From NCBI RefSeq assembly GCF_036169555.1, contig NZ_CP108032.1:8432001-8496000 (forward strand): a stretch of 64,000 nucleotides of DNA, in the 5' to 3' direction. Source of the stretch: Streptomyces sp. NBC_00306 (lineage in GTDB: Bacteria; Actinomycetota; Actinomycetes; Streptomycetales; Streptomycetaceae). Shown one piece after another: positions 1 to 8,122 of this stretch. Positions within the stretch are counted from its first letter, which is position 1. Every line of letters starts with the position of its first letter. The notes under the pieces were generated by a model. The model was not told where the DNA came from and ran no database searches. It saw only the letters and a program-made list of their open reading frames with translations. Both the position numbers and the translations under genes were made by a program.

Positions 1-954
1 AGCGAGCGGCCCGACGACCTGGTGCCCCCGCCGTACGAACGCGCACAATCCCCGTACGTTGCGGAGAAGCGCTACCTACAGGCGTTCGCGGACCGGCTCG
101 GCGCCGACATCAGCGACATGCTGCCCGGCCGCGGCGTCACCGAGTTCCTCACCATCCTGTCCCGCGTCCTGCGCGAGGAACGCGTCGCGGTCATCGCGCC
201 CGACTACACCGAGACGATGCGGCTGTTCTCCTACACCACCTTCGTCTCCCCACCCGAGATTGCCCGGGACACCGTCGAACTGCGACTGGAACGCGTGCGC
301 ATGGCCCTGCGGACCGACGACGTGGTGATCCTCTCGAACCCGTCGAACCCGCTCGGGCACTTCATCCCAAGCAATGATCTGCTCCAGGCCGCCCGGGAGA
401 ATCCCGGCGCAGTGCTCGTGGTCGACGAGGAGTACATCGAGTTCCAGGGCGACAGTCTCAGCCTCGCCGGCGCGGACGCCGACAATCTGGTGGTCCTGCA
501 GAGCACGGGCAAGACCTACGGGATGACGGGCTCCCGCGCCGGGATGCTCTGGACCCGCAACGAGCACATCCGCGACCTCGTAGGCGCACAGTTGATCCGC
601 TGGCCCCTCTCCTTGCTGGACATCACGCTCGGCGTCGCTGCACTGGAAGACACCGCCTGGCTGACCACGGTGCGGGCCGTCATCCAGGACGATGCCCGCC
701 GGCTGCAGCAGGTCCTGGCCGACCGGTTCGACGAGCTGGTAGTGCCCGCCGGCATTCACTACCGCTTTGTTCACCTCGCCGACCCGCGGCCGGTTGTCGA
801 GCACCTCGCGGCGCATGGCACCGCGGTCCGCATGTTCGACGGCGCCGTGAACGGCGCCTGCGGCATCCGCATCATGGCCCCGAACGGACCGGCCGAACTC
901 GCCGCCTTCTCGGCCGCGCTCGACACCCTCCCGGCCGGCTGGGGACGAGCATGA
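1..954 (+). CDS. PLP-dependent aminotransferase, HisC/CobD-like, 5' end outside window
   Basis: Fold-type I aminotransferase. The frame is open from base 1, and the first possible start inside the window (GTG at 22) would remove the roughly 45 N-terminal residues that HisC-like enzymes carry, so the gene almost certainly begins upstream. Visible motifs are the asparagine loop SNPSNPLG, the aspartate/tyrosine strand VVDEEYIEF, the PLP lysine in STGKTYGMTGSRAG, and a C-terminal GIRIMAP that aligns with the HisC substrate-binding arginine. It is the first visible gene of a tightly coupled operon: its TGA overlaps the ATG of the next ORF. The substrate cannot be read from the sequence. Because it precedes cytokinin-type genes, it may make or modify an amino-containing building block. 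HisC or CobD itself is unlikely in this context. Confidence 0.85.
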   Translation, partial: SERPDDLVPPPYERAQSPYVAEKRYLQAFADRLGADISDMLPGRGVTEFLTILSRVLREERVAVIAPDYTETMRLFSYTTFVSPPEIARDTVELRLERVRMALRTDDVVILSNPSNPLGHFIPSNDLLQAARENPGAVLVVDEEYIEFQGDSLSLAGADADNLVVLQSTGKTYGMTGSRAGMLWTRNEHIRDLVGAQLIRWPLSLLDITLGVAALEDTAWLTTVRAVIQDDARRLQQVLADRFDELVVPAGIHYRFVHLADPRPVVEHLAAHGTAVRMFDGAVNGACGIRIMAPNGPAELAAFSAALDTLPAGWGRA

Positions 955-1124
955 AACTCGTCCTCGACACCGACACCATCACCTACGAACAGGCCCAGCG
1001 CACCCTGCGCTCCCTCTACGGAAGGGAGAGCTCGCCCGAGGCGTCCGTCCGGCGGCCGCCGTATTCCGGCAAGTTCGTCCTCGAGCCGCTCCCCGGACCT
1101 GCAACGCTGGGGGAGGAGGCGTGA
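951..1124 (+). CDS. 57-aa small protein between aminotransferase and isopentenyltransferase
   Basis: This 57-residue ORF overlaps the aminotransferase stop by ATGA (951-954) and the isopentenyltransferase GTG start by GTGA (1121-1124). Translation is therefore probably coupled on both sides, which is the main reason to believe it is real. It begins MKLVLDTDTITYEQAQRTLR and ends in a proline-rich, acidic tail. No signal peptide, membrane helix or cysteine pair is visible. I do not recognise a family. It could be an accessory subunit of a neighbouring enzyme or a short carrier-like or substrate peptide. Function unknown; existence fairly likely. Confidence 0.65.
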   Translation: MKLVLDTDTITYEQAQRTLRSLYGRESSPEASVRRPPYSGKFVLEPLPGPATLGEEA

Positions 1125-1879
1125 GCGAGCCGATACTGCACCTCGTCCTCGGCGCCACCGGCTTGGGCAAGACCCGTCTGTCCGTCGCGCTCGCTCGCGT
1201 CTACGACGGCTGCGCGGTCCTCGTGCTCGACCGCATCCAGTGCTACCCCGAACTGGCCATCGGATCCGCCCGGCCCACCAGCGACACGTTGCGTGGAACC
1301 ACCCGCCTCTACCTCGACGACCGGCCGCTCTCCCCGCACGGCCCGATCGCCGCAGTCCCCGGCATCGACCGGCTGCTGCTCCACCTGCGGCAATGCCTGG
1401 AGGACGGCACCCGGGCGCTGGTCATCGAGGGCGGATCCATCTCACTGCTCCATGAATTCCTGGCGCGTCCGGGATGGTGCAGCGGCTGGGATCTGCGCGT
1501 GACCGCCTACACCGAGCAGAGCCTGGCCGCATACGAACTTGCGGTGGGGGAGCGGGTGGAGCGGATGCTCGGCTGCCGGATCCGCCGCGGCGAGGTCCGG
1601 ACCCTGCTGGACGAGCTCGCCGACCTGTGGGACGACCCGCTCGCCCGCAAGCACGCCGCCGGCGTCCTCGGCTATGAGCAGGCCATCGATCTGTGCGAAC
1701 TCAACGGCCTTAACCCCCGAGAACTCATAGAGCCGGCGGGACTGTTGTGGCGGGGGGAACTCACCGCACTGATCCGCGCTGCGCACCTTGCGTACGGCCG
1801 CCAGCAGCGACACGCACTCGCCGCAGCCTGGCCCATCCTGACAGCCCTGACAGAGAGCGCCGAACTGTGCGAGATCTGA
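1121..1879 (+). CDS. Isopentenyltransferase of the Tzs/Tmr/FasD type (cytokinin biosynthesis)
   Basis: Predicted adenylate dimethylallyltransferase, transferring an isopentenyl group from DMAPP or its hydroxylated form to N6 of AMP or a related nucleotide. The P-loop GATGLGKT is at residues 11-18. The signatures LDRIQCYPEL, GTTRLYLDDRPL and EGGSISLL match bacterial Tzs/Tmr/FasD enzymes rather than the tRNA enzyme MiaA. The 252-aa length is normal for this family. The GTG start overlaps the stop of the preceding small ORF, and the 3' end overlaps the LOG gene. With LOG and a P450 next door it resembles fasD of the Rhodococcus fascians fas operon. Family assignment is strong; the exact nucleotide and prenyl donors are inferred. 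Confidence 0.92.
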   Translation: MSEPILHLVLGATGLGKTRLSVALARVYDGCAVLVLDRIQCYPELAIGSARPTSDTLRGTTRLYLDDRPLSPHGPIAAVPGIDRLLLHLRQCLEDGTRALVIEGGSISLLHEFLARPGWCSGWDLRVTAYTEQSLAAYELAVGERVERMLGCRIRRGEVRTLLDELADLWDDPLARKHAAGVLGYEQAIDLCELNGLNPRELIEPAGLLWRGELTALIRAAHLAYGRQQRHALAAAWPILTALTESAELCEI

Positions 1880-2505
1880 CCATCCCCGACGCGCAATGCA
1901 TGCCCCGTGTTGCCGTGTTCTGCGGAGCAGCCGCCCCGACGGACGCCGTCTACGTGTCGGCCGCGGCCGCCATCGGAACGCACCTTGCCGAGCACGGCGT
2001 CCATATCGTCTACGGCGGCAGCCGGCTCGGCATGATGGGCGCCCTCGCGGACAGCGCCCTCGCCGCCGGCGCGCCGGTGACCGGCATCCTCCCGCGCGCC
2101 CTGAACACTCCGCGCATCACCCACTCCGGACTCACCACGCTGAAGACCGTGCCCGACACGGCTGCACGCCAGGACTGCTTCATGGAACTGGCCGACGCGT
2201 TCCTCGCACTGCCCGGAGGCCTTGGCACCCTCGACGAACTCACGGCCGTTTGGGCCAGCGCCGCCCATCAAGACCGCGCCAAGCCGATCGGGCTGCTCAA
2301 CACCGACCGCTTCTACGACCCGCTGCTCACCTTCCTCAACGGCGCGGCGGCTGCCGGATATCTCGCTCACCACCCGCACCTGCGCCTCAACACCCTCGCC
2401 GTCGTCGACGATGACCCGGCCGGCCTCGTTGCCTCCCTCCTCACCCGCCTGACTCCAAGGCGGCCCGTACGCCGAGCGCTGGCCTCCACTCGGACGGGCA
2501 CATGA
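1867..2505 (+). CDS. LOG-family cytokinin riboside 5'-monophosphate phosphoribohydrolase
   Basis: LOG enzymes release the free cytokinin base from its riboside monophosphate. The diagnostic motif PGGLGTLDE is present, as is the nucleotide-binding GGSRLGMMG. I chose GTG 1867, which overlaps the isopentenyltransferase by 13 bases and has GAGAG about 9 bases upstream. ATG 1900 (protein starting MPRVAVFCGAA) is a reasonable alternative that fits the usual LOG N-terminus but has no clear ribosome site. The stop overlaps the P450 start by ATGA. In the fas pathway FasF plays this role after FasD. Some LOG relatives have other nucleotide substrates, but the context favours cytokinin activation. Confidence 0.9.
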   Translation: MRDLTIPDAQCMPRVAVFCGAAAPTDAVYVSAAAAIGTHLAEHGVHIVYGGSRLGMMGALADSALAAGAPVTGILPRALNTPRITHSGLTTLKTVPDTAARQDCFMELADAFLALPGGLGTLDELTAVWASAAHQDRAKPIGLLNTDRFYDPLLTFLNGAAAAGYLAHHPHLRLNTLAVVDDDPAGLVASLLTRLTPRRPVRRALASTRTGT

Positions 2506-3686
2506 ACCCGGCGGTGCCGCCGGGCCGGTGCCCGCACCTGGCGGCAGGGGCAGGTCTCCACGAACGCCTTGCACACCTAAGGGAACGAACGCCAGTCAGC
2601 GAAGTCCTGCTCCACGGCCGGGTGCTGGCGTGGCTGGTCACGCGGGCTGCCGACATCGAAGAGGCCCTGACCAACCCCGTCTTCAGCAGCAGTGACCAGT
2701 GGCTCACCACTGACATGGACGGGCCGGCGCGGTCCACCGTCAAGATCTCCCTGATGGGCGTGGACGGCGCAGGGCACCGGCGTCTGCGCCAGGCCATAGG
2801 ACGCCCGTTCAGCGCCCGCCTCGTCGAAGGACTGTGGGTGCCCATCCAGGTGCTGACCGATCACCTCGTCGACCAGGTCGCCGCACGTCTCGCCCAAGGC
2901 GACAGCGTCGACCTGGTCCACGAACTGGCACTCCCGCTGCCCCTGCACACCATCTGCGACCTCATGAACATCCCGCACGGCCATCGCGCCACGATCCACC
3001 AGCTCACCACTCGGCTCCTGGCACCCGCGACCGGGCCCGCGGAACGCGAACATGCCCTGCAGCAGCTCCGCCAGCACATCCATACACAGGCCCAGCAGAG
3101 CGCTGCCGAAGCCGACACGGACGGGGACGACACACTCACCGCGGACGAGATGGCGGACGCGGGGATCCTGCTTCTGATCGCGGGGTTCGAGACCACCGCG
3201 GCGCTCATCGCCAGCACCCTACTGACGCTCCTCAGCCGACCCGCCCGCTACCGGGAACTGGTCCGAGACCCGTCGCTGGTTGCCGCGGCGGTGAACGAAG
3301 TGGCCCGCCTCGAAGGGCCCGTGGCCTTTGGCGTCACCCGTTACACCAGCGCCGACGTCACCATCGCCGGCACGCGCATCCCCGCCGGACAGCGCGTACT
3401 GCTCAGCCTCGGCGCCGCGGACCGTGACCCGCGCCGCTGGCCGCAGCCCGACGAGTACGACCCGCACCGGAGCTCCGGGCGCATCCTCGCCTTCGGCCAC
3501 GGCCCGCACTACTGCCTCGGCTCCCATCTCGCCCGCCTACAAGCCCAGACCACCATGGCCACGCTCACCCGCCGACTGCCGCACCTCGAACTCGCCGTAC
3601 CGCCCCACACGATCCCCCGCCAGGACGGCATCTTCCACGGCCCGGCACGGCTCCCCGTACAAGTCAGCTCGTCCCGGAGGCCATGA
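2502..3686 (+). CDS. Cytochrome P450 (CYP), FasA-like by context
   Basis: Complete bacterial P450 of 394 aa. The I-helix motif AGFETT is at residues 227-232 (proton delivery). The ExxR pair is E266/R269, and the haem loop FGHGPHYCLG places the axial cysteine at 338. The ATG start overlaps the LOG stop (ATGA), so it belongs to the same transcript. In fas operons FasA hydroxylates the isopentenyl side chain to zeatin-type cytokinins; here that role is inferred from neighbours only. No ferredoxin or reductase gene is visible beside it, unlike fas, where FasB supplies electrons, so a redox partner must come from elsewhere. Confidence 0.93.
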   Translation: MNPAVPPGRCPHLAAGAGLHERLAHLRERTPVSEVLLHGRVLAWLVTRAADIEEALTNPVFSSSDQWLTTDMDGPARSTVKISLMGVDGAGHRRLRQAIGRPFSARLVEGLWVPIQVLTDHLVDQVAARLAQGDSVDLVHELALPLPLHTICDLMNIPHGHRATIHQLTTRLLAPATGPAEREHALQQLRQHIHTQAQQSAAEADTDGDDTLTADEMADAGILLLIAGFETTAALIASTLLTLLSRPARYRELVRDPSLVAAAVNEVARLEGPVAFGVTRYTSADVTIAGTRIPAGQRVLLSLGAADRDPRRWPQPDEYDPHRSSGRILAFGHGPHYCLGSHLARLQAQTTMATLTRRLPHLELAVPPHTIPRQDGIFHGPARLPVQVSSSRRP

Positions 3687-3835
3687 CGCCCGCTGGACCG
3701 CTAGCGAAACTGTTGCGCCTCCAGTTGCGTCTCTTTATTGAGTGGCGCCAAACAGATGAAGCTTGGATCGAGTCCGCGCAGACCGACCGGATTGCCGTTG
3801 CCATTCGCTCGATCAGTTCAAGGCGCCAAGCTTAG
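3683..3835 (+). CDS. 50-aa ORF coupled to the P450 stop
   Basis: ATG 3683 overlaps the P450 TGA (ATGA 3683-3686) and has GGAGG at 3676-3680, so ribosomes leaving the P450 could start here. The 50-residue product is predicted largely helical (LAKLLRLQLRLFIEWRQTDE at residues 8-27), with a basic C-terminus. I recognise no family. Codon use becomes less GC-biased along the ORF, so it may be the surviving start of a longer gene cut by rearrangement, since the following 225 bases have no gene. The other operon junctions also use four-base overlaps, which supports reality. Confidence 0.45.
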   Translation: MTPAGPLAKLLRLQLRLFIEWRQTDEAWIESAQTDRIAVAIRSISSRRQA

Positions 3836-4060
3836 GCAGTGGATCAGGAGCGACACGCCTGCCCGGGCGGCGAGGGTGTTCCGCTTGGTGCTGGCGGAAG
3901 GTGGTGTTCTGCGCCAGGGTCGCTCCCAGGGAACGGGGGCTGGGTGTGCTGCGCCCACTCTGGCACCGGGAACTGACATGTCGGGCGGAAACACGCTCCC
4001 CATCTGAACCGGCTCTGGCGCCAGGTGACACAGCGAGGGGCCGTTAGTGGTGGCCATAGA

Positions 4061-5284
4061 TCACGCCTTATGCTTCCTGCGGCACGAGAAGTGCTCGGGC
4101 AGCCCTTCGGGTCCTGGAAGGCTTGCGGGCTGACCGCAGCCGAAGCGGCAGAGCGGGATCGCTTGACCCGATGCGTCGCCTGGAACCCTGGTGGCCTCGG
4201 TTTCCCGGGGGCGGGACTCGAGGACGATCGCGCGGCTACCACGTCTCTGCTTCGGTTCAGCCCGTACCTCCGACGTCGGACGGTCTTCGGTGCACCTTTC
4301 GTGCCGGTCACCCTGTCGTACTGATGGCTGGCGCTCCTTGTCGTCCGGGGCGGGCCCGTTCGCCTCAAGGTACTGCTGCCACTGCTGTGCGGGGAGCCAA
4401 CCGTGGTGGCCGCCCCGCTGGAACGGGATCCGCTCACCGGCCGCAGCTTCCAAGATGAACCGGGTGAGGGTCAGGCCGCCTTCTCCTGTGAAGGTGCTCG
4501 ACTGATGGGCGGGCACGAGGACACGGTGCCAGCCCCCGCAGTACCCGGCGTCGGTGGGGTTCTCCGGGTCGTAGGGCTTCTCCGGGCACCGGGTGAGCGC
4601 GCCGGATTGGCTGCACTGACCCTCCTCCAGGACGAAGTTGCCGTCCTGGACCGCGATGGGGTTCTTCTGCACGCGGATGACGGAGGCCGGCAGGTTGGGT
4701 GTGCGGACGTAAGGGACTCTGCCGATGCCTGCGTGGTCGGGGTCGGCGAAGTCCCAGACCGACTGGATACCGCCGCGGCGCCGGAACCCCTCCCGTGCAC
4801 GCATCCCGCGGGCTGTCTGGGCGCTCAGCTGAGGCTCGTAACCCAGGACGATGCCGTTGGCGCCGTTGATGCGTACATCGAGGCGCGCGTGCCCGTCAGC
4901 GGTCTGCGACTCGATGTTTGCGCGGAAGCCGTGATCTTCGGAGTCCTTCGCAACGCGTTCCTTGCGTGCGAGGTGTTCATCGGACTCGTGGCTGATGGGC
5001 TTTTCCCCGGGTTTCCGGTGGTGGGAGGCAAGCCATACGCCGTCACGCTGGACGAGGTACATGGGGACGCGACGGCCGCGGAGATCCCGGCAGTCGGGGC
5101 AAATGAGCCCGCGCTTTTCGACGGGGACACGTCCTCGCATGCGTAGGAGCACGTTCAGAAGGTCTAGGCCTTGCGGCACGCCGAGGTCGGCGCGGTCCAG
5201 ATCGAGATTGCGGCCGGCCGGTTCGTAGTAGACGGGATTACGGAACAGGTCTTCGTCGCTGTCGATCTGAAGGTCGTCGTCCAT
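4061..5284 (-). CDS. CoiA-like protein (competence/nuclease-fold relative)
   Basis: This 407-aa protein has an N-terminal zinc-ribbon half (CPDCRDLRGRRVPMYLVQRDG) followed by HH and SHESDEHLARKERVA. It then has an ARLDVRI and GYEPQLS pair resembling the PD-(D/E)xK core of CoiA-family proteins (D and E..Q positions). A second cysteine set (CRFGCG plus a C-terminal CRRKHKA) lies at the end. Actinobacterial plasmids and genomic islands carry CoiA-like proteins of unknown role; the family is named from Gram-positive competence. It stands alone on the minus strand with about 110 bases to the next gene. The nuclease assignment is by motif resemblance only. Confidence 0.55.
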   Translation of the reverse strand: MDDDLQIDSDEDLFRNPVYYEPAGRNLDLDRADLGVPQGLDLLNVLLRMRGRVPVEKRGLICPDCRDLRGRRVPMYLVQRDGVWLASHHRKPGEKPISHESDEHLARKERVAKDSEDHGFRANIESQTADGHARLDVRINGANGIVLGYEPQLSAQTARGMRAREGFRRRGGIQSVWDFADPDHAGIGRVPYVRTPNLPASVIRVQKNPIAVQDGNFVLEEGQCSQSGALTRCPEKPYDPENPTDAGYCGGWHRVLVPAHQSSTFTGEGGLTLTRFILEAAAGERIPFQRGGHHGWLPAQQWQQYLEANGPAPDDKERQPSVRQGDRHERCTEDRPTSEVRAEPKQRRGSRAIVLESRPRETEATRVPGDASGQAIPLCRFGCGQPASLPGPEGLPEHFSCRRKHKA

Positions 5285-5394
5285 CGGAGCTCCCCACAGC
5301 CGCCACGGGTAGGACTCACAACGCTACGGGGAGGGTATGACAATCGGGGCTGAACTGCGGAGACAGGACGCACTGAAAAGACAGGGGCAGTGGC

Positions 5395-6072
5395 CTACAG
5401 CGGGTCAGGTCCGCACAACTCGCAGCGCTTCCTGCGGATCTTCTTTTCTCGTAGCTCCTGTGCGGTGAACAGGGAGGGAAGACCGGGCCATGCCAAGTAG
5501 GACCGGCTGTGCCCGTGGCGGATTGCATCGATGCCCATCTCCATGGCCTCGACGCGCTTCTCGAGGCTCATAAGCGAACGGCAGTCCCATCGGTGCAGCC
5601 GGCTCGTGCTGGATCCCATGGCATAGGTCTTGCCCTCGTCGAGCTGTGCCTTCCACCGGGCAATGTCCTCGCGGGAACGTTGCCGCACGCTGCGAATTGA
5701 GGCGCAGTCCTGGCAGATGCCTTTCGTGTACTCGCATGAGCACATCCCGCAGTCGTCGCAGGGCACGCACATGTGGGCACGCCGTTCCGGCAAGGTGGGG
5801 GTCTCGTTGACTGTGATGACCTTGCCCTGGCCGGCGTGGTCCTTGAGGTCGGCGGTGCCCACGGACTCGAGCTCGGCAATGTACGGGAGCAGAGACTCGG
5901 TCGAGTGAAGGCCGGCCAGAGCTGCGATCTGATTCAGCCCGCTGTCCTCGGTCTCCAGGCTGGCCAGGAGCAGGACGTACACGAGGCGGGCGGTCGGAGT
6001 GAGCGCGGCGTTCATCACGGTGTCGCGGTCGACGAGGAAATCGGGTTGGACACGGGTGCGAATCACCGGCAT
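5395..6072 (-). CDS. HTH plus cysteine-rich protein, Streptomyces accessory
   Basis: The N-terminal 80 residues (FLVDRDTVMNAALTPTARLV, then a helix-turn-helix-like stretch LNQIAALAGLHSTESLLPYI) look like the winged-helix domains of actinobacterial replication or transcription proteins. A central cysteine cluster (CVPCDDCGMCSC...CQDC) and a C-terminal CELCG should bind zinc. Length is 225 aa, starting at ATG 6072. Both neighbours are on the same strand but separated by gaps of 50-110 bases. I cannot assign a specific function. A DNA-binding regulator is the best guess. Confidence 0.5.
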   Translation of the reverse strand: MPVIRTRVQPDFLVDRDTVMNAALTPTARLVYVLLLASLETEDSGLNQIAALAGLHSTESLLPYIAELESVGTADLKDHAGQGKVITVNETPTLPERRAHMCVPCDDCGMCSCEYTKGICQDCASIRSVRQRSREDIARWKAQLDEGKTYAMGSSTSRLHRWDCRSLMSLEKRVEAMEMGIDAIRHGHSRSYLAWPGLPSLFTAQELREKKIRRKRCELCGPDPL

Positions 6073-6127
6073 GTGATGTCTCCTGAGAAGGTTCGAGCCG
6101 AGCGCGCGGGCCGGTCCGAACGGGGTG

Positions 6128-6842
6128 TCAAAGTGGGATGAGGCGCTTGTCGAATGCTTCCACGAGACGCCGGACGACGTAGTCGGGCATGCGGCGGTTC
6201 ACGTCGTCCGCGAGCTCCACGCGTAAAGGGACGCCGAGTTCCAGCTGGATCTTCCACGAGAGGAAATTGGTCGATGGGTAGGCAGTGCCAGCCGATTCCC
6301 GGCCGGGGGTGAACCCGCGTGACGAAGGGATTGGTTGCGGCGGCGTGAACGACTCCCAGACATTCACGCCGAGAGAAGCAGCCGGCATCGCCATCTCGTT
6401 GTCCATGGAGATGTTGACGAACCGGAAGATGTTCTCGATTAGCTTGGCCACCTCGGCGACCTTGGTCCCGGACACAGTTATCGTGGTCTGAAAGATGCCG
6501 TCGTAGAAACCCTTGATCACGTCAAGTGATGTGGCGTCAATTCCGGACACCAATTTGGGTCCGCCCGCCGAACGACCACCTCTTGCTTCCCGGAGCGATA
6601 CGCTCGGGACTGAATCCAGCCAGGAAGTCCACCCTACCTTTGAGGCCCGACGCCGTCTCCAGGATCGGCAGCAGCCGTTCCTCGGGGGTGCCGGGATAGG
6701 TCGTGGACTGCAGGACAACGGTCGGGCCGGGCCGAAGGTGCACCAGGACCCGGGCGCGGGACTCGACGTAGGCCGGCGCAGTCTGGTCTTCCCGGCGGCG
6801 ATACAACAGATCGTGGTCGACCGTCACCTGACCTCCCTGCAT
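6128..6842 (-). pseudogene. Broken UDP-glucose/GDP-mannose dehydrogenase fragment
   Basis: Two overlapping minus-strand frames carry consecutive pieces of a nucleotide-sugar 6-dehydrogenase. The upstream frame (6842 to about 6540) has VVLQSTTYPGTPEERLLPILE, then DFLAGFSPERIAPG. The next frame (about 6600 to 6128) has VAKLIENIFRFVNISMDNEMA, VNVWE and a C-terminal LSWK...MPDYVVRRL. These order as in the enzyme's middle portion, but a frameshift joins them. The N-terminal Rossmann domain is missing, and so are the catalytic-cysteine region in recognisable form and the C-terminal domain. It is therefore a remnant and cannot be functional. Direct repeats lie just upstream of its truncated 5' end. 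Confidence 0.75.
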
Positions 6843-6862
6843 GGGCGGACTAACCGCGCCAG

Positions 6863-6947
6863 GCGTTACACCCTAGGTATCCTCATGTCGCTGGGCTGCA
6901 CGCTGCTTGAACGCAGGCCATAGTCACCGCGCGAAGCGTTACACCCT
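6863..6947. repeat. Direct repeat GCGTTACACCCT, two copies 73 bp apart
   Basis: GCGTTACACCCT occurs at 6863-6874 and again at 6936-6947, in the gene-free stretch between the dehydrogenase remnant and the Nudix gene. The copies may be regulator sites or scars of an excised or decayed element. Confidence 0.5.
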
Positions 6948-7025
6948 CGCATGACACGATTGTTGGCTCCGGGCCCGCTTGTCGCTGCGGGGCCGGAGCC
7001 GACATTCCGTATGGTCCGCTGGGGG

Positions 7026-7472
7026 CTATGTCCAGCCGTGCTCTGTCAGGCCACCGTCAGCGTCCTTCAGGTAGCCGAGGAGGCCTTCCTTCGGGTACTC
7101 GATGATGTCCTCGGGCAGCTCGTGGACGCTGAACCACTCCAGGCCGAGGCATTTTGCCGGTTCCCGGTTGACGGGCTCCCCGCTCCACTCGGTGGCCACG
7201 AAGAAGAACCCGATCCGCTCCACCGTGTCGTCTTGCTGGTGGTGCACGACGTGGACCAGGCGCAGGTGGTCCGGATCGACCGCGACGCCGGTCTCTTCCA
7301 GCAGCTCACGCGCGGCCCCGGCGCTCAGGGACTCGCCACGGTCGAGCTTGCCCGATGGCATGTGCCATCGGCCGTAGCCGTATGGGCCGCCGCGCTGCGA
7401 GAAGAGCAGCTTGTCGCCGTCGCGGAGGATGACGTGAGTGTCGATGACAGGTTGTGCGGGTTCCGGATTCAT
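7026..7472 (-). CDS. Nudix hydrolase
   Basis: A 148-aa Nudix protein. The complete 23-residue Nudix box runs G41 to V63 (GKLDRGESLSAGAA, then RELLEETGV) and provides the metal-binding glutamates. The preceding GPYGYGRWHMPSG is typical for nucleotide-diphosphate-type Nudix enzymes. I use ATG 7472 because it overlaps the TGA of the thymidylate-kinase gene (ATGA); an in-frame start further upstream would overlap it much more. It is the last gene of a coupled three-gene set after the radical SAM and kinase genes. The likely role is hydrolysis of a modified nucleoside di- or triphosphate; the substrate is unknown. Confidence 0.85.
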   Translation of the reverse strand: MNPEPAQPVIDTHVILRDGDKLLFSQRGGPYGYGRWHMPSGKLDRGESLSAGAARELLEETGVAVDPDHLRLVHVVHHQQDDTVERIGFFFVATEWSGEPVNREPAKCLGLEWFSVHELPEDIIEYPKEGLLGYLKDADGGLTEHGWT

Positions 7473-8122
7473 GTTCCCTGGGGGGTTGTTGGGTTCGGTG
7501 AGATTGCCGACGCTACCGAGGGATCGGGGAGCGCGTCGGCGATTCTGCATGCGACGTCCGATGGTGTGACATCGCTGGTGTCGAGGATCAGCACGTTCAC
7601 GTTTCTGGCCTTGAGGGTCTGGGCGGTCTCCGCGTAGAGGTCGACTTCGCGGCCGGGCGCGGTGGGGTCGAGGTGGAAGCGGTGCCGGATGCCGCGCTTG
7701 GCTATCCGGTTGGCGATGAGGCCGGGTGAGGCGGTCAGGATCACCGCCAGGTCGGGCATCAGGATGTCCGCGTTCAGGTCGAGCAGGAACTTCAGCGGCA
7801 CGCCGTCGAGCCGTTGCAAAACCAGCGTCGAGGCGACGTAGCGGTCACAGATGACCGTGTCGCCGGCCTTGAGCGACGGCTTGATCTCGTGCTCGATGTG
7901 CGCGTACCGGTCGGCCGTGACCAGGCAGGCCAGGGCGTGCCCGTGAATGTCGTTGGCGTTCTCGCGGGTGAAGACGCCCAGCTTGCTCGTGGAGGGTTCC
8001 ACGGTATGGCGTACGACGATGCCCCGTTCGGTCATCTCCGAGCGCAGGGCCTCGATGGTGGTCGACTTCCCGACTCCGCTGGGGCCGTCGAGGGTGATGA
8101 ACAGGCCCCTCCGCTGCGTCAT
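7469..8122 (-). CDS. Thymidylate-kinase-like P-loop kinase
   Basis: A 217-aa dTMP-kinase-family protein. The P-loop GPSGVGKST is at residues 13-21, followed by a DRY motif (ICDRYVAST) and a lid-like arginine-rich stretch (RIAKRGIRHRF). Its ATG overlaps the radical SAM stop (ATGA 8119-8122), and its stop overlaps the Nudix start. Placement between a radical SAM enzyme and a Nudix hydrolase suggests it phosphorylates a modified nucleoside monophosphate made by the cassette rather than serving as the housekeeping dTMP kinase. That role is inference; the family call is firm. Confidence 0.85.
   Translation of the reverse strand: MTQRRGLFITLDGPSGVGKSTTIEALRSEMTERGIVVRHTVEPSTSKLGVFTRENANDIHGHALACLVTADRYAHIEHEIKPSLKAGDTVICDRYVASTLVLQRLDGVPLKFLLDLNADILMPDLAVILTASPGLIANRIAKRGIRHRFHLDPTAPGREVDLYAETAQTLKARNVNVLILDTSDVTPSDVACRIADALPDPSVASAISPNPTTPQGT

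Noticed and set aside
1121..1879. Isopentenyltransferase as tRNA enzyme MiaA
   Set aside because: The LDRIQCYPEL and GTTRLYLDDRPL signatures and the LOG/P450 context fit Tzs/FasD enzymes; MiaA-specific C-terminal zinc/tRNA region is absent.
3836..4060. Possible transposase remnant between the cytokinin operon and the CoiA-like gene
   Set aside because: Weak similarity impressions only; no motif long enough to support it.
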